A stretch of 64,000 nt of DNA, from contig NC_133296.1 of the NCBI RefSeq assembly GCF_005239225.2, forward strand, positions 7,378,001 through 7,442,000. Reading direction: 5' to 3'. The notes below the pieces were generated by a model that was given only the letters and a program-made list of their open reading frames with translations, did no database searches and was not told the origin of the DNA. The DNA is from Populus alba (lineage: Eukaryota > Streptophyta > Magnoliopsida > Malpighiales > Salicaceae). The stretch's first letter is position 1, and each line of letters opens with the position of its first letter. Below, in pieces: positions 1-12,158 of this stretch. A program made the translations under genes and the position numbers.

Positions 1-980
1 GCTAAGGTTTTTACATATTTCTTCAGGTTTGCCCCTCTTTCCCAGGCCCTTTTCTCCTTTCATTTGATTTTTGTTGAATCTATTGATATTGAATTCTTGA
101 TTGCTTTGTTAAGTGTTGTTAACTTTAATATGTATCGGTTTATTTTGATTGTTTTGAATTTGTTGATATTTTTTGTTGTATTAATTATTCATTTTAGATT
201 AGATTTTTGTTTTTGTGCTATTGAATGATTTTGGATTTGGAAGTTAGCTGATTTTTCGACAGTTCGATGTCATACAGTATAAACCTACATTACTTTCTGA
301 TTTTTGGATTTGAATGACCCATACTTGATTCAAATTTTCCACTAGGGTTGTCTTCTTTGAATTTAAATGAATCTGCATCACTTTCTGTTTCTGGTGGATC
401 ATGTAAATGCATTTAACAAAAACTTTGAATCCTGCCCTGCTTGGAATAATTTGATGTTTGTATTATCGACAAGTCAATTCTTTTTTTATGGGAATTAGTA
501 GAGGGGTTTGGTTTAGATATATACAGTTCATGTATGATCCAAACATACATACTTGTGTAAAATGTTTGGTTTTTTATAGGAACTCCACAGCTCCCTCCAC
601 TATTAGAATTTGGTAATTAGGTGCTGCATACATACTTGTGTAAATGTTTAGTCCTGCTAAGTGCTAATAATTATATAAGAGAGAGATTGCGTGAGAATCC
701 ATATGGGGGAGTGAAATAATTCAATGAAAATCCGAATAAGTTAATGGAACCAAGGCCTTGATTGAGTAAAATGTGTTGGATCAGCACATGTAAATGCCGC
801 TGACTCTCTTTCCTTCATTTTTAGAATAGAAATTGGTCCATTACAGTATATAGGTTTTTTAGAATAAAGAGGTGATAGATGCTTTTTTGCAATTATATGA
901 ACCTAACATGATTCTCAACTTCTGCTTGATTCTTAATTATAGTCAGATGTTGATTTATGTTGTTGTTTTCTTAATTTCAA

Positions 981-3130
981 ATGGATAATATGGAAAATCC
1001 TACATCAAATGAGTCAAATCCTTCAAGTTTGGGACCAAATTCTTTGCCTATTCCAGTTCTAGTCACTACCTCCAGTACAAACAGCAACACTGAAGAAGGT
1101 AATCCACCTTCTAGATGTAATAAAAGAAAAACATCCCAAATTTAGGATCACTTTAAAAAACTAGATAGTAATTCTAAAACTCCTAGGGCTGCATGTATGT
1201 ATTATGGAAAAGACCATGCATGTCATACTACACTTAATAGAACTAGTAACATGTGGAGTCATCTAGGTGCATGCAAAAAATTTCCTTTTGTCATTGATCG
1301 AAAACAAAAAAACTCTAGTTTTAGAACCTAAGCCTAAAATAGAGACGGGTGATAATGGAGAGGAAAATTTGGTGACTGTTAAGGCAGTGGGCTATAATTA
1401 TGAAGAGTGTAGGAAAGCCCTTGGAAAAATAATTATACTTGATGAGCTACCTTTTAACTTCATAGAAAACCAAGGATTTAAATCATTTTATAAAGTAATG
1501 CAGCCTAGATTTGATGTTCCTTCTCGTTTGACGATTTGGAGAGATTGTTTGAAGAGTTATTTAGTTGAGAATGACAAATTAAAGAAAGCTCTTAAGGATC
1601 AACGTTTATGTTTAACAACTAATACTTGGACATCAATCCAAAATATTAATTATATGTGTTTGACTACTCATTGGATTGATGAAGGTTGGAACTTGAATAA
1701 AAGAATTCTAAACTTTTGTCAAGTTTTTAATCATAAAAGTGAAACCATTGGCCAAACGATTGAGAGTTGTTTATTGGAATGGGGAATTGATAAGATTTTA
1801 ATAGTTACTGTAGACAATGCAAGTTCAAATAATTTGACAATAAAATATCTAAAAAGAGTAACAATTGGGTGGCAACTAATATATTGTCAAATGACTTCAT
1901 GCATGTTAGATGTTGTGCACATATTGTTAATCTTATTGTATGTGCGGGGTTGAAAGATATTGATGATTCAGTGGTTAAAATTAGGAATGCAGTAAGGTTT
2001 GTTAGATCTTCTCCTTCTAGACAACTTGTTTTTAACCAATGTGCGGAGAGGTTGAAAATTGGGAGTAAAAAATCTGTTTGCTTGGATGTTGCAACTAGAT
2101 GGAACTCTACATATATGATGCTAGATGCAGCTGTTAAATTTGATGTGGTTTTTATGAGGTTAGAAGAAATTGATCCTAGGTATTTGAGTTACTTTGAGGT
2201 TGATTCAAAAGGAAAACAAAAAAACTTAGGTCCTCCTGCTTTAGAAGATTGGGAAAATGCTAGATCTTTTGTCAAGTTCTTGAAATTATTTTAAACGGTT
2301 ACATTGAAATTTTCTGGCTCGTTGTATGTGACATCTAATTTTTTCTTCCATGAATTGATTTCCATGCACACAAGCATATCTCAACTTTGTAGAAGTGAAA
2401 ATGTTTATGTAAGTAAAATGGCGAAGAATATGATGGCAAAGTATAAAAAATATTAGAGGGATCAAGATGCACAAAACTTTTTGTTATATGTGGCTGTTGT
2501 GTTAGATCCACGTTTCAAGTTGAAGTATGTGAGATTTTGTTTTGGAAGATTGTATGATGTTGAAGAGGCTGAAAATTTTACAATTAAGGTTAAAGATACT
2601 TTACTAAGGTTGTTTGAGCATTCCTCGAATGTTAATGAGCATGTAGAGGTTGCTCATAGTGTTGGAACTAGTTTAAATGAAAATATTAATGTTGATTTAA
2701 TTGTGGTAAATGATGATATGTTGGATGACTTACCTTCTCAATTCAAAAAACATTTAGAGGAAGAAGGCAATGTCCAAAAAAAAAAGAGGCTGAGAGGTAT
2801 TTGGGTGATGATTGTGAGGATCCGAACGATTTTAAATTAGATATTTTGGGTTGGTAGAAATGTAATGCTACAAAATACAAGATTCTTTTAAAGGTGGCAT
2901 AACACGTGTTAGCCATCCTGGTATCTACAATTGTTTCTGAAGCAGCATTCAGTATTGGCGGTCATATATTAGATCCATTTCGAAGCTCTTTATCTCCATC
3001 GACAGTGCAAGTACTTGTTTGTTGTCAGAATTGGTTGAGTTTAGCACCAATTTCGATCGACATTAGAACCTTCATGGATTATATTGAAAATTTTGAGATG
3101 ATTGAGTCAGGTAATTTCTCTTACAAATTT
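981..3130 (+). pseudogene. hAT transposase (BED finger / RICESLEEPER-like), inactivated
   Basis: The conceptual product is a plant hAT transposase of the Ac/RICESLEEPER type, which would bind its own transposon ends through a BED zinc finger and cut and paste them in the nucleus. The remains are in family order. There is a start at 981 and a BED-like finger at about 1130-1290, in which the second Cys of the usual CxxC is Tyr (CMYY). An RNase-H-like body follows at about 1500-2290 with HWIDEGWNL, VDNASSNN and RWNST, then VLDPRFKL near 2500, and a C-terminal hATC dimerisation segment at 2906-3060 with EAAFSIGG and LDPFRSSLSP. Lesions are a TAG near 1143, frameshifts near 1300, 1860-1905 and 2775-2790, and stops near 2293, 2454, 2854 and 2900. 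The family assignment is secure from motif order. The copy cannot make an active transposase. Confidence 0.85.
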
Positions 3131-3924
3131 AAATATAGTTATTTTAAAATATTGTTTATTTACACATGTTTAATCTAACATTTTAATTTATGTTTTTTGT
3201 AGAATTTGGTGAAAGTTTAAAAATTTCAACTGATTGTTTGTAAGTATTATTGATGGCTTGGTGCAATCTTGGAATATCATTATTTTGGGCAATTAATTTA
3301 CTTTGCCTTGTTAATTCCCTTTAAAATTTTGCATACTTAATTCTTTCAATAGTTGAACTCTAATATGTTGCTAATTTGCTAGTGTTTTTTTATAGCATTA
3401 TGCCATTATCCTTGCTGAAATTTTTGGATGCTTTTGTTGCTGGAATTTTTGGATGTTGCCATGCTGGTGTTGCTGCTTGCTGGGTTTTTTTCTTCAAAGT
3501 TAAAACTATGCCGGATGTTTTAGATAATTTGTTACTGGTTGCTAATGTATCTGCTTGTTAATGTTAACTTTTCTAGTGCGAACGAACTTTTAATTTGAGG
3601 TGTTCAAATTTAATCATACATCTTGCATATTGCATTGATTTAGCACTTTGGAAAGCATATTAAAAGTCAGCCAATTTGCATCTCTGTGGAATTTTAATTC
3701 ATGTTCAAATTCATGTCCAGATTTTAATTCATATTAAAAGTTAGTCAATTCATATTAAAAGTCAGCCATGTATAGAAGAGAAACAGAGTAAAACTACACA
3801 GAATATAAATTTTTAAAAGCTGAACATCAGTTTGCTTTGAATTTTAAAGCTTAATTTAATGTAAGGCCAAGCCAATTTAAAAAAAAAAAACAAAAAAAAA
3901 AACTCATATATGATGGAATTAGGA

Positions 3925-4086
3925 TTCCCGGTTTTTCCCTAAAAAACCAGATTTAACCGAACCGGTCAGGTCCGGTTTGAACCGGTTTCCGGTCCGGTTC
4001 GAATAATTTTTTACAAGCAAATAATAATCCAGTTCAATTGGTTTTTTGAGTCTAAAACGAACCTAACCGAACTGTAAACACCCCTA
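3925..4086. repeat. hAT subterminal inverted GC-rich repeats and terminal end
   Basis: Several AACCGG / CCGGTT words in both orientations are packed between 3950 and 4020 in otherwise very AT-rich DNA, and the block ends with ACACCCCTA at 4086. Subterminal repeats of this kind are transposase binding sites in plant hAT elements. The assignment here rests on composition and position only. Confidence 0.5.
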
Positions 4087-4787
4087 ACTGGGATGTATCA
4101 AGCAGCTTTGTGGACTTGTTTCAACTCCACAGCCGTACAGGGATGCTTGTTTGTTCAATTGTTTCTCATAATTGCATATGTATTATTGATGAATTTATGT
4201 ACAATTTTGTGTTGGTGTAGAAGGCACAATAACATTTTACTCTTGCAAACTGGTCTAGCAACAAAAAAAAAAGGTGTTGTAAAATCGAGTAATGTGTTTT
4301 TGTTTTTTACAATTACATAACTTGCCTGTTTGTGGTGTTGGAAAAAACTTTGAGTGTTGTTTATTGTTCTTGTTTGAAATAATTGTGACATATGTTGTTG
4401 TCATTTATGTTAAGTAACCACAACCATTACTAGGTTTACATGCTGAAATGAAAACAAAACTGTTAGTTGCTAGATTAATTAGCCATATGCATTTCTTGGT
4501 TATCTGCATTTATGGCTATGCAAAACTGTAAACTTTAATGATTGTTCTTGTTAACTGTCTCTCAATTATGATTTTGTTGTTGCCAATTGTTTGTGTCGTT
4601 GTAATTGTTTAGGGCTTTTATGTTATCAAATGCTCTGCTCATTGGTGTAGGTTTATAAACATAGAATATAAACATGAAATATGTAGGGCAGGGAAGTTTA
4701 AGGCATTTAGCTACTATCAAAGTTTATTTATAGATATTGGATACTCTAAGTTCATTTTTGGAAATGAAAGCAGCATGAACTAAAGAA
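4087..4787. other. AT-rich spacer, no supported gene
   Basis: This stretch lies between the hAT end and the MYB/SANT-like pseudogene. Its ORFs are short, lack recognisable motifs and occur on both strands. It may be the decayed upstream part of the following pseudogene. Confidence 0.4.
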
Positions 4788-5351
4788 ATGTTGCATGTCT
4801 TTTGTGACCTTTGCATTAAGGCTATCGATATGGGAATAAGACCAAATACTCATTTCAACAAAGCTGGTTGGAAATATTTGTTGGCATCATTCAAATAACA
4901 CATTGGTCATGCATTCACCAAGGCACAATTGAAGAACAAATAAGATGGCTGCAAAAAGGATTGGAGGATATGGAAGAAGCTCATTTCTGAAACTAGTGTA
5001 TGGGGTGGAGTACTGAATTAGGAATAATTTCTGCTAGTGATGAGTAGTGGAAATAAAAAAATTTAGGTTATTTGTCGCGATCCTTAATCTTTAATTTGTT
5101 TACATCTGAGTTCAGTTATTAATAAATTAGGCAAAGTTGCATGAAAAAATTTTATTTCTTTTATGTAGGAAATAAAAACGGCAAAAAAGTTTATACACGC
5201 CGGTATTGAACCATCATTGTGTATGAAGTACGATAGAATATTCGCAAACATTGTTGCTACTAGTGATTATGCATGGGCATCATCGTCTGAAGTCTTACCT
5301 TATCATAATATTGGTGTTGATGGCAATCAACATGCCAATGTTGAACAGTGA
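4788..5351 (+). pseudogene. MYB/SANT-like DNA-binding domain protein, broken copy
   Basis: The reading begins near the ATG at 4788 and shows the conserved core of the plant MYB/SANT-like family (often linked to PIF/Harbinger transposons): CDLCIKAI, RPNTHFNKAGW, GHAFTKAQLKN and CKKDWRIWKKL. A second block at about 5170-5348 shows AKKFIHAGIEPSLCMKYDR. In-frame stops follow ASFK (near 4896) and KNK (near 4941), and further stops and a frameshift occur at about 5020-5060. An insertion-like AT-rich stretch at about 5050-5165 ends in a splice-acceptor-like TAG. The family member would be a nuclear DNA-binding protein. This copy is non-functional, and no Harbinger DDE nuclease is visible nearby. Confidence 0.72.
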
Positions 5352-5461
5352 CACGACCAAAAGATTGATGTCTTCTCCCAAGTGCAGGAGCGTCGAAGTA
5401 ATAAATAGCCCGACAAAACCGGGGTCAAACCACAAGAAGGTTAACTATATAAATTATAAAT

Positions 5462-5514
5462 AACAACATAACAACAATAACAACAAGAAGAAGAATATTA
5501 ATAATAATAATAAT

Positions 5515-5558
<44 letters not shown>

Positions 5559-5650
5559 ATAGTAATAATATTAATACTAATACTAATAATAATAACAATA
5601 ATAGTAATAGTAGTAGTAGTAATGATATTAATAATAGTAATAGTAATAAT
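5462..5650. repeat. Compound trinucleotide microsatellite, (TAG)n core
   Basis: A pure TAG/AGT run occupies about 5515-5559, flanked by degenerate AAT, AAC and ACT triplets. It directly follows the MYB/SANT-like pseudogene. Confidence 0.9.
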
Positions 5651-6540
5651 AAAGAGGACTTTGAGATATAAGATTAATGTAAGGATTAAACAATAATAAA
5701 AACAAATGTCAAGGTTAGAGAATCCACTAATGGTACTTCAAACAAATATAGTATAAACTCTTATTACTCAACTGGAAACCACACACAAATGAGGTTCCAA
5801 TCATATTATAATTGTTAACATGATTACATTAATTATCTTATTCGAGTAATGTCAATACTTGTAAATATTATCAGGTATTCATGGTGATAACTCATGTTAA
5901 CAACAAATCAAGTTTCTTTCATAGCACAGGTGTAGGTTATACCATACGGTTGGGCTATGAAAGTGACAAGCATTTGTTATGCCAAGGGTTGTTCAACACA
6001 AATTTAGATTAACCATTCAACAAGCAAGGTATTAAGAGTGAGCAAGATAATAAATATAAAACATGTTAGTATCAAGCATTAAAGTCCATGTTGAGTTTAT
6101 ACTATACTTATTCTTACACCATTAGTGTAACATTTTCACCTTGACATAATCGATTTAGCTAAACATAATGAAAGAAAGAAACATAAATAAACAAGATAAT
6201 AACATAATTATACAAATAAAGGAAATGAAATGAAAAACATAAACAAAAGATTAATATAACATCAAATAAAACTTAAACATTACAAAATACAAGGAAAGAG
6301 AGCAAGAGCATGATCTTGATCTGAACACCAAGATGCCTAAATGCATGGCAAATGCCTCCTTTTATAGGCTAAAATTTGGAACTATTGATTTGATGAATAA
6401 TTGTTGAGTTGGTGGCCACATCTTGACTTGGTGAAATCCTTATCTTCTTGTTTGTATAAAACGTCATTGCTAACATCAGAACTGGAACCACCTATACTCA
6501 TAAAATTTCTAGGAAATTCTCTTAACTTTTCAGGAAAAAA

Positions 6541-6780
6541 AAATTAAGGTCATTTGGATTTCTAGAACTCAAGATATAGGTTGAACACTAAACAGTGTCT
6601 GGGCTGTAGGACAGATTCGGACTTCTCCTTTGTTGCTATAATTTGGACTTGAAAACGGTCTTTTTAAATCCTGGCCTCCACATGAAAGTTGTATGCCTAT
6701 GTCTTACCCAATCTGTGTAAAAATTTAAGATCATTTGGACATCTAGAACTCGAGATATGACCAAATTACCAAACAGTGTT
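6541..6780. repeat. Degenerate direct repeat, period about 181 bp
   Basis: The word CATTTGGATTTCTAGAACTC at 6551 recurs as CATTTGGACATCTAGAACTC at 6732. Both copies continue into AGATAT and then AAACAGTGT (6591 and 6771). The spacer holds no gene. Confidence 0.7.
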
Positions 6781-7047
6781 CCAGTTTGGACTACACCAAC
6801 ATCTCTTTTCTAAGCTTCACCCTCTCTTTATCTTCACAATTTTAGTAGTTGAATTCATCAATCAATCCTTTGATTTATGTGATAGGTCTGCATTTAAGAT
6901 GAACATTTACCATATATTAAGGTATCTTATAGTATCAAACTTGTTATTATAAAACATGCTTTAGTTAAGGAGTTATTGATACTTCAAGTAAAAAATGATG
7001 ATATAAAACCTTGATAAACATGCACTTTTAAATACTAATCATCAAGA

Positions 7048-7410
7048 AACTAGAATTCCTAAAAGAAAAATAGAAGTAGGAACAAGGACAGGAACTAAAA
7101 TTATTATGATTGAACTAGATACTAATAATTTTTAGAACACTAGTCATCCATAAGTTGCAATGAAGTTCCAAGACGAGGAATAACATGATTAACTCGCAAC
7201 AAAAAAGAAACATATGTAAAATAAATAGAAGTAAAAAAACCTAAGAAATTAGAATTCTCAAAAAGGAAAATAGAATAAAAAATAAGGATGGGAACTCATC
7301 TTGTTAGAAATGAACTATACACCAATTATTTCTAGAACAACAATTATTTATAAGTTGCAATAAACCTGTGAGAAAAGGAATAATATAGTCAACCCACAAC
7401 AAATCAACAA
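7048..7410. repeat. Degenerate tandem duplication, period about 199 bp
   Basis: Two imperfect copies, about 7048-7210 and 7247-7410, share TAGAATTC (7051 and 7250), then GGAACT, GAACTA, a TTTTTAGAAC / TTTCTAGAAC block, ATAAGTTGCAAT, AGGAATAA and CCACAAC / TCGCAAC in the same order. Confidence 0.75.
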
Positions 7411-8750
7411 AACTAAACATAAAGATGACACTAAAAAATTAACCAACCACCTTTTAAAGAATTTGAAACACATTTAATGCACAATAGTTAAGGAATGAAA
7501 TTACCTACAAAGTCATACCAAATATGATGACAGCAACCAAAAACGTTGCATAGAATGGTCAATGAACAAACAGCTAATAAAAAAATATGATATAATAAAC
7601 ATTTGTCTAGTGCATTAAATAAGAAAACACCCATGAAGGTAAAAATTAAAAAGCACCTAAAACCATTTAAATTATGAAGAAAAATTAGGCATCACAACAT
7701 AAACAACCAAGAGGTGAGGAAGGAGCGAAAGTGACAAAAATGGCAAGGTAGAGAAGGTAATCTAGGAGTGAATAGTGAATCCATAGTAAATTAAGTGTAT
7801 GTTAATAATGAAAAAGGATTTTATTTTACTTTTTTATATTAATGTTCAATCATAATACTCATTATATGGTACATTGAAAAACTATTAATTACCAGTGCTC
7901 AAAATGACTTTATCAAATTTCTTCTTTAAGGGCAAATTACAACTTATGGTTGGTCCTTTAAGTTTCATAAAAGGTCATATCAACCATTATACTTTAAGTT
8001 GGTCCTTAATTTTATATATTTTACAATACAAAGGAAATAGAAAAATGAATTAAAATAAAAACAAAAAATATAGTAAATTATTTATTGTAGTGATCATCTA
8101 GACTTTATTTATTTTATCAAATTATTTATTCTTGCTAAAAAATTTATTTATTTTATCTTAAGATTTAAATCAATTAATTATTGATTAAAACTTTGTATAT
8201 TAATTTTTTTTTTACTTGTTTTAATTATTTTCATAATCTAATTTTTACCTCTAATTCTAAAATATTTTTCAAATATAAAAAAAAAGGCAAAAGAAATTAA
8301 AAAATAAATTTTTTTGATGCATTTCAACCATTTGCTTGCCCATTTCCTAATTTCTTAATATTTTTCTCTTATTGATGTCTTCTTGAAAAAAATCAAAAAT
8401 CAAAAATATTTTTTCGATGTATTTGCACCCATTTCATAATTTTCAATGTATTTTAAAAAAAATTAAATTATACTTTTGATACTTTTCAGCCATTAATGCA
8501 TCAATTTTGTAATGTTTTTAATACTTGTCTTATCAAATTAATTTTAGTATTGTTTTAAAAAAAAAACAAAATACAAAAAAAAAAACTAAGAAAATGAAAA
8601 AATTAAATTGAAAAGAATATCAGGGAGTGAAATGTAAAACAAGAAAAGAACTGACTAAAATGAAATCAAGTTACTTGGTGACCAAGCAATTGAAGAGAAG
8701 GTGACAAAAATTTTGGGCTAAAAATATATATAAAAAGGGGCACACAAAAA

Positions 8751-11240
8751 GAAAAAAATGGTGTGTAGGAAACTCTAGCCATCACATAATAATAATAATA
8801 AAAAAAAAAACCTAACTTCATCTCTCCCATTAAAAACCTTGGCCACCTTTGGAAGAAAAGAAATAGGGGTCATTATTAATAATCTTTTTCCTCCACACTC
8901 TCCAAAAACCCTAGCCACCATTGAAAAAAAAAACAAACAAACAAACTTTTAGAGAAAAAATAAGATGAAATTTAGAGAAACAAACCCTAAAAGAACAATA
9001 TTCATCTTCTCCTACCTTTCTCCCATTAATAAATAAAAAAAAAACCATACCCCCATCTCTCTCTCAAATCAAATCAATTTTTCTTCATTTCTCTCTCCTT
9101 GAACATCCATTTATAACAAAACCACCACCATTCTTTTTGTTTTTGAACCCTCTATAAAAACATTTTGTCAATTGAAGCTAATAGCTAGTGTATCGTCATG
9201 GATCAAAGAGAGAAAACAACCATCAAAACTTCTCTCTTCAATTTCTCTTTTTTCATTCATCTATTTCTAGTGACATTTTCATTGTTCTTCTTCCCTTGAT
9301 GAGCACTACAAAACCATAACTCTAGAGAGAGAAAACCAAAATCACAAAGAGATAAAAACAACCATTAAAACTTTTAGGCATTGGATCTCCCTCACTAGTC
9401 AATGGTGACTTAACCACCACTATAGGAAGGAGGAGCACGGAGTGATGTATCTATCGGTCCATTCCACGAGCCAATCAAACACCAATGGCTAATGCAATGA
9501 CGTGCCAACCTCAACAGTCTTTACTGTGTGTGGCTACCACATGCCACCACTGTTTCCTTCTATTCATTAGTGTTTTGTCATTGTTTCAGCCCCTTCAAAT
9601 CCACCTCGGCCACTCTAGAAGGTCCATTTCAAACCTAAACATTTTTTGAATAATTACTTTGATTTATTATTGATTTTAATGTGTTTTGGGATGAGATTCT
9701 TGGGATTAAGCAATGTTTATTGGATTAATATTTGTGTTCAAATGCATTTGACCAAATTCCTTAATTTTGTATCTTGTTTTCTTTCATGTTCTTGGCCATT
9801 TCATCATTATCCTTAGCATTGCAACATATTTTTATTTGTGTATGAACATTGATATATTCAACAATATGTATTGGCATGGTCTTTTGGTTTTAAGTGATAG
9901 AAAATCATTGCTCATTCATAAAGACATCTACGTTGGGTTTTGTTTATTGGTTACAAAATATGTTAAGAGTTTTTTCCCACATTAAAAGGCCAACATTCTA
10001 ATATTTTCACAAATACTTCCTTTCTTAAATCATGTTTCACTTAATCTCCAATAATATTCTTAATTTTTTATGTTTTGTTCACCTATAATATTCAAAGTAA
10101 ATAAAATTATAACAAGTCATCATTTTTTATGTTAATTGGGGCTAACACCTATATCTTATAATTTTATCTTCAAAAAGTATTTTTTTGAAATGCATAAGTC
10201 AAACATCTATTAATGATTTTTAATATAAATGAACCCTTAAAGGTCATTACTCTTAGGTGTTTATTAAGGAGATAATATGATTAATTTATGTGTGACGTAA
10301 ATATCTTGGCTTCAATAAGTTATCCATTTACAGTGTATATGTGCATTAATGAGTCTTACCAACTGATATGCATAACCACTAATTTAGGCAATACCCTAAA
10401 ATTGAACTGTAAAGGTAATTGTAAATAGCACACCTTAGGGAAATAAATCTATTAAGGTAATTTTTCAAATTTAGTCCATAAAAAGACTTCCATGTTACTA
10501 GATCCTACTTCTAAATAGATGAACATGTGATGGTCATTACTTGGATATTCAGGACTAGGGTATCGAATTCTTGTTCAACAACTTTACAAATGAACATGTT
10601 ATTATAAGATAAATAAACTTTAACAAGTCATTATCCGCTATTATTGCATAAACAAAACATTTAACGACAACTCTTTCTAGGATTTGGGCTGAGTTTAATG
10701 AGCTTAATATAAGCCCATACAATTATTCATTATCATCTCCTGATAGACTACTACTGATTATAAGTCTTGATAAAGAGTAGTTGGTTTTAGATATATCAAT
10801 TCATCAAGAAATTAGGAATGATAAGAATGATATGATCCTAGAAAAGATAAGCTTGAATATCCATTTAGATTTAACTTATTACAGTTCGACTTATTATCAC
10901 CCATATAGATAGACTACTAGCAAATTATATACAAAAAATCATTAAAAATAGAAAACATATACTAATTCAGCTTACCTTAAATAAAATACTTTAGAATAAT
11001 AATATCTTTTCTTTAGCATAACCAAACAATTATTTTAAAACTTTAAAGACTAATTAAATTTTTTAATAATCATAATATTGGCTCCTTGTTCTTAACAAGT
11101 AACAAACTTTTCCCACTCTAAATACCCAAAAAAATCACTCTCTCCCGGAAAAGAGGGTGAGAATAGTTATCACTAACTAATGAGCAAAATCTTGTAATGA
11201 TAATTTGAATCTTGTAAAATAATAATATTTAATACTAAAA
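8751..11240. other. Intergenic, probably transposon-derived; no supported gene
   Basis: AT-rich sequence with several AAACCCTAGCCACC-like words (8770-8930) and long A runs. The short ORF at 9767-9985 has no recognisable motif and no flanking gene structure. Nothing further can be supported. Confidence 0.35.
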
Positions 11241-12158
11241 AACTTTGCAATCGCACTTCTTTCTTCATCCCTCATCATCTATCATCTCGGTCTTGAAAAA
11301 AAAGACATCAAGTGATGTAATTTGCATTGGAAACAACACAATTTCCATTCATAGCAGCTGGGTTTGCATGGGTGATGAATCAGTGGTGGTGACAGCTTTC
11401 GATGTGATTGGCTTGTTGATTTACAATCACCATGCGCTGAAGAGAAAGGGCGAAAAAAATGCATCTTTTTATTTTAAATTTGAAGACAATAATTAACTTT
11501 TAATTTTAGTAATAATTTTTTTGCTTGTTTATACGTGTCTTATTTGTATTTGTATTTTTATTTTTAGGAGGGAACGACTAGAAATCTAATTTCATTGTTA
11601 GCATTATATTAGAGGTGGAGTTGGAGATGGAATAGTAAGAAATCTTGGGGTGGAGCTCCAAACCCTTATCACAATCATCATTGATGAAGAGTTCGCTGAT
11701 CCCTATAAGAAAATGAGGGAAATCTTTGCAGAAGGAAAGAATCAAGAAGTAACTAAGAGAGAAAGAGAAGAACGACAGCAACACCAAGAAATTTCCCGGC
11801 GAATTACTTCTTCCCTGTCCTCACCATCACCCTTCCACAATTAGAGAGGGCTACAGTGCTCGCTAAGGATTTGGTTCAGCTGGCAAGGGTGTGGATGCTC
11901 TGAAAAACTTAGAAATCAATTAAGGGAAGGATGCATTGTGCTGACCCAAAGGACCAAAATCAGAAAATCTAAAGATCATGGATTTAGCTAACCGATGGTT
12001 AAGAGTGATTGTACCAATTAGTGAAATTCACTCCCTAGTTTCCTCCCTCTCCGTCGACTCGGCGCTCACTCGCCGATAGGTATCATCATACAATACAAAA
12101 GGACAAGCAAAGTAACGGACCTCCTCCAGCTCCACAGAGAGAAAGAACAGAAACAGAC
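11241..12158. promoter_or_regulatory. Upstream region and presumed 5' leader of the GLTSCR-domain gene
   Basis: Base composition becomes less AT-rich towards 12158, as expected next to a 5' end. No clear TATA box was located. An open stretch at 11650-11844 (starting GTG) ends in an E/R/Q-rich tail and could be an old gene fragment. It has no family motif, so I did not call it a gene. Confidence 0.35.

Larger units (their letters stand above)
1..4086 (+). mobile_element. hAT-superfamily DNA transposon, right part; left end outside window
   Basis: The stretch carries a degraded hAT transposase (981-3130) followed by AT-rich DNA and a GC-rich subterminal block (about 3925-4086) built from inverted copies of CCGGTT/AACCGG-type words. 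It ends in TGTAAACACCCCTA, whose complement TAGGGGTGTTTACA looks like the terminal inverted repeat of plant hAT elements. If 4086 is the end, the 8-bp target duplication would be 4087-4094, but the partner copy lies left of the window and cannot be checked. Bases 1-980 hold no coding region and look like the leader or intron part of the transposase gene. Confidence 0.6.
5352..8750. other. Repeat-derived AT-rich DNA without a supported gene
   Basis: Very AT-rich DNA with no ORF showing family motifs. It contains two degenerate direct duplications (6541-6780 and 7048-7410). Bases 5375-5430 and 6600-6700 resemble non-coding parts of plant LTR retrotransposons as I remember them. That origin is an inference, because no LTR pair, primer site or polyprotein is visible. 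Confidence 0.4.

Noticed and set aside
5462..5650. Possible CRISPR-like regular repeat
   Set aside because: It is a simple trinucleotide microsatellite in a plant nuclear context. No spacer-repeat structure exists.
11245..11496. Plus-strand ORF upstream of the GLTSCR gene
   Set aside because: No motif, overlapped by an opposite-strand ORF, and no transcript-like structure.
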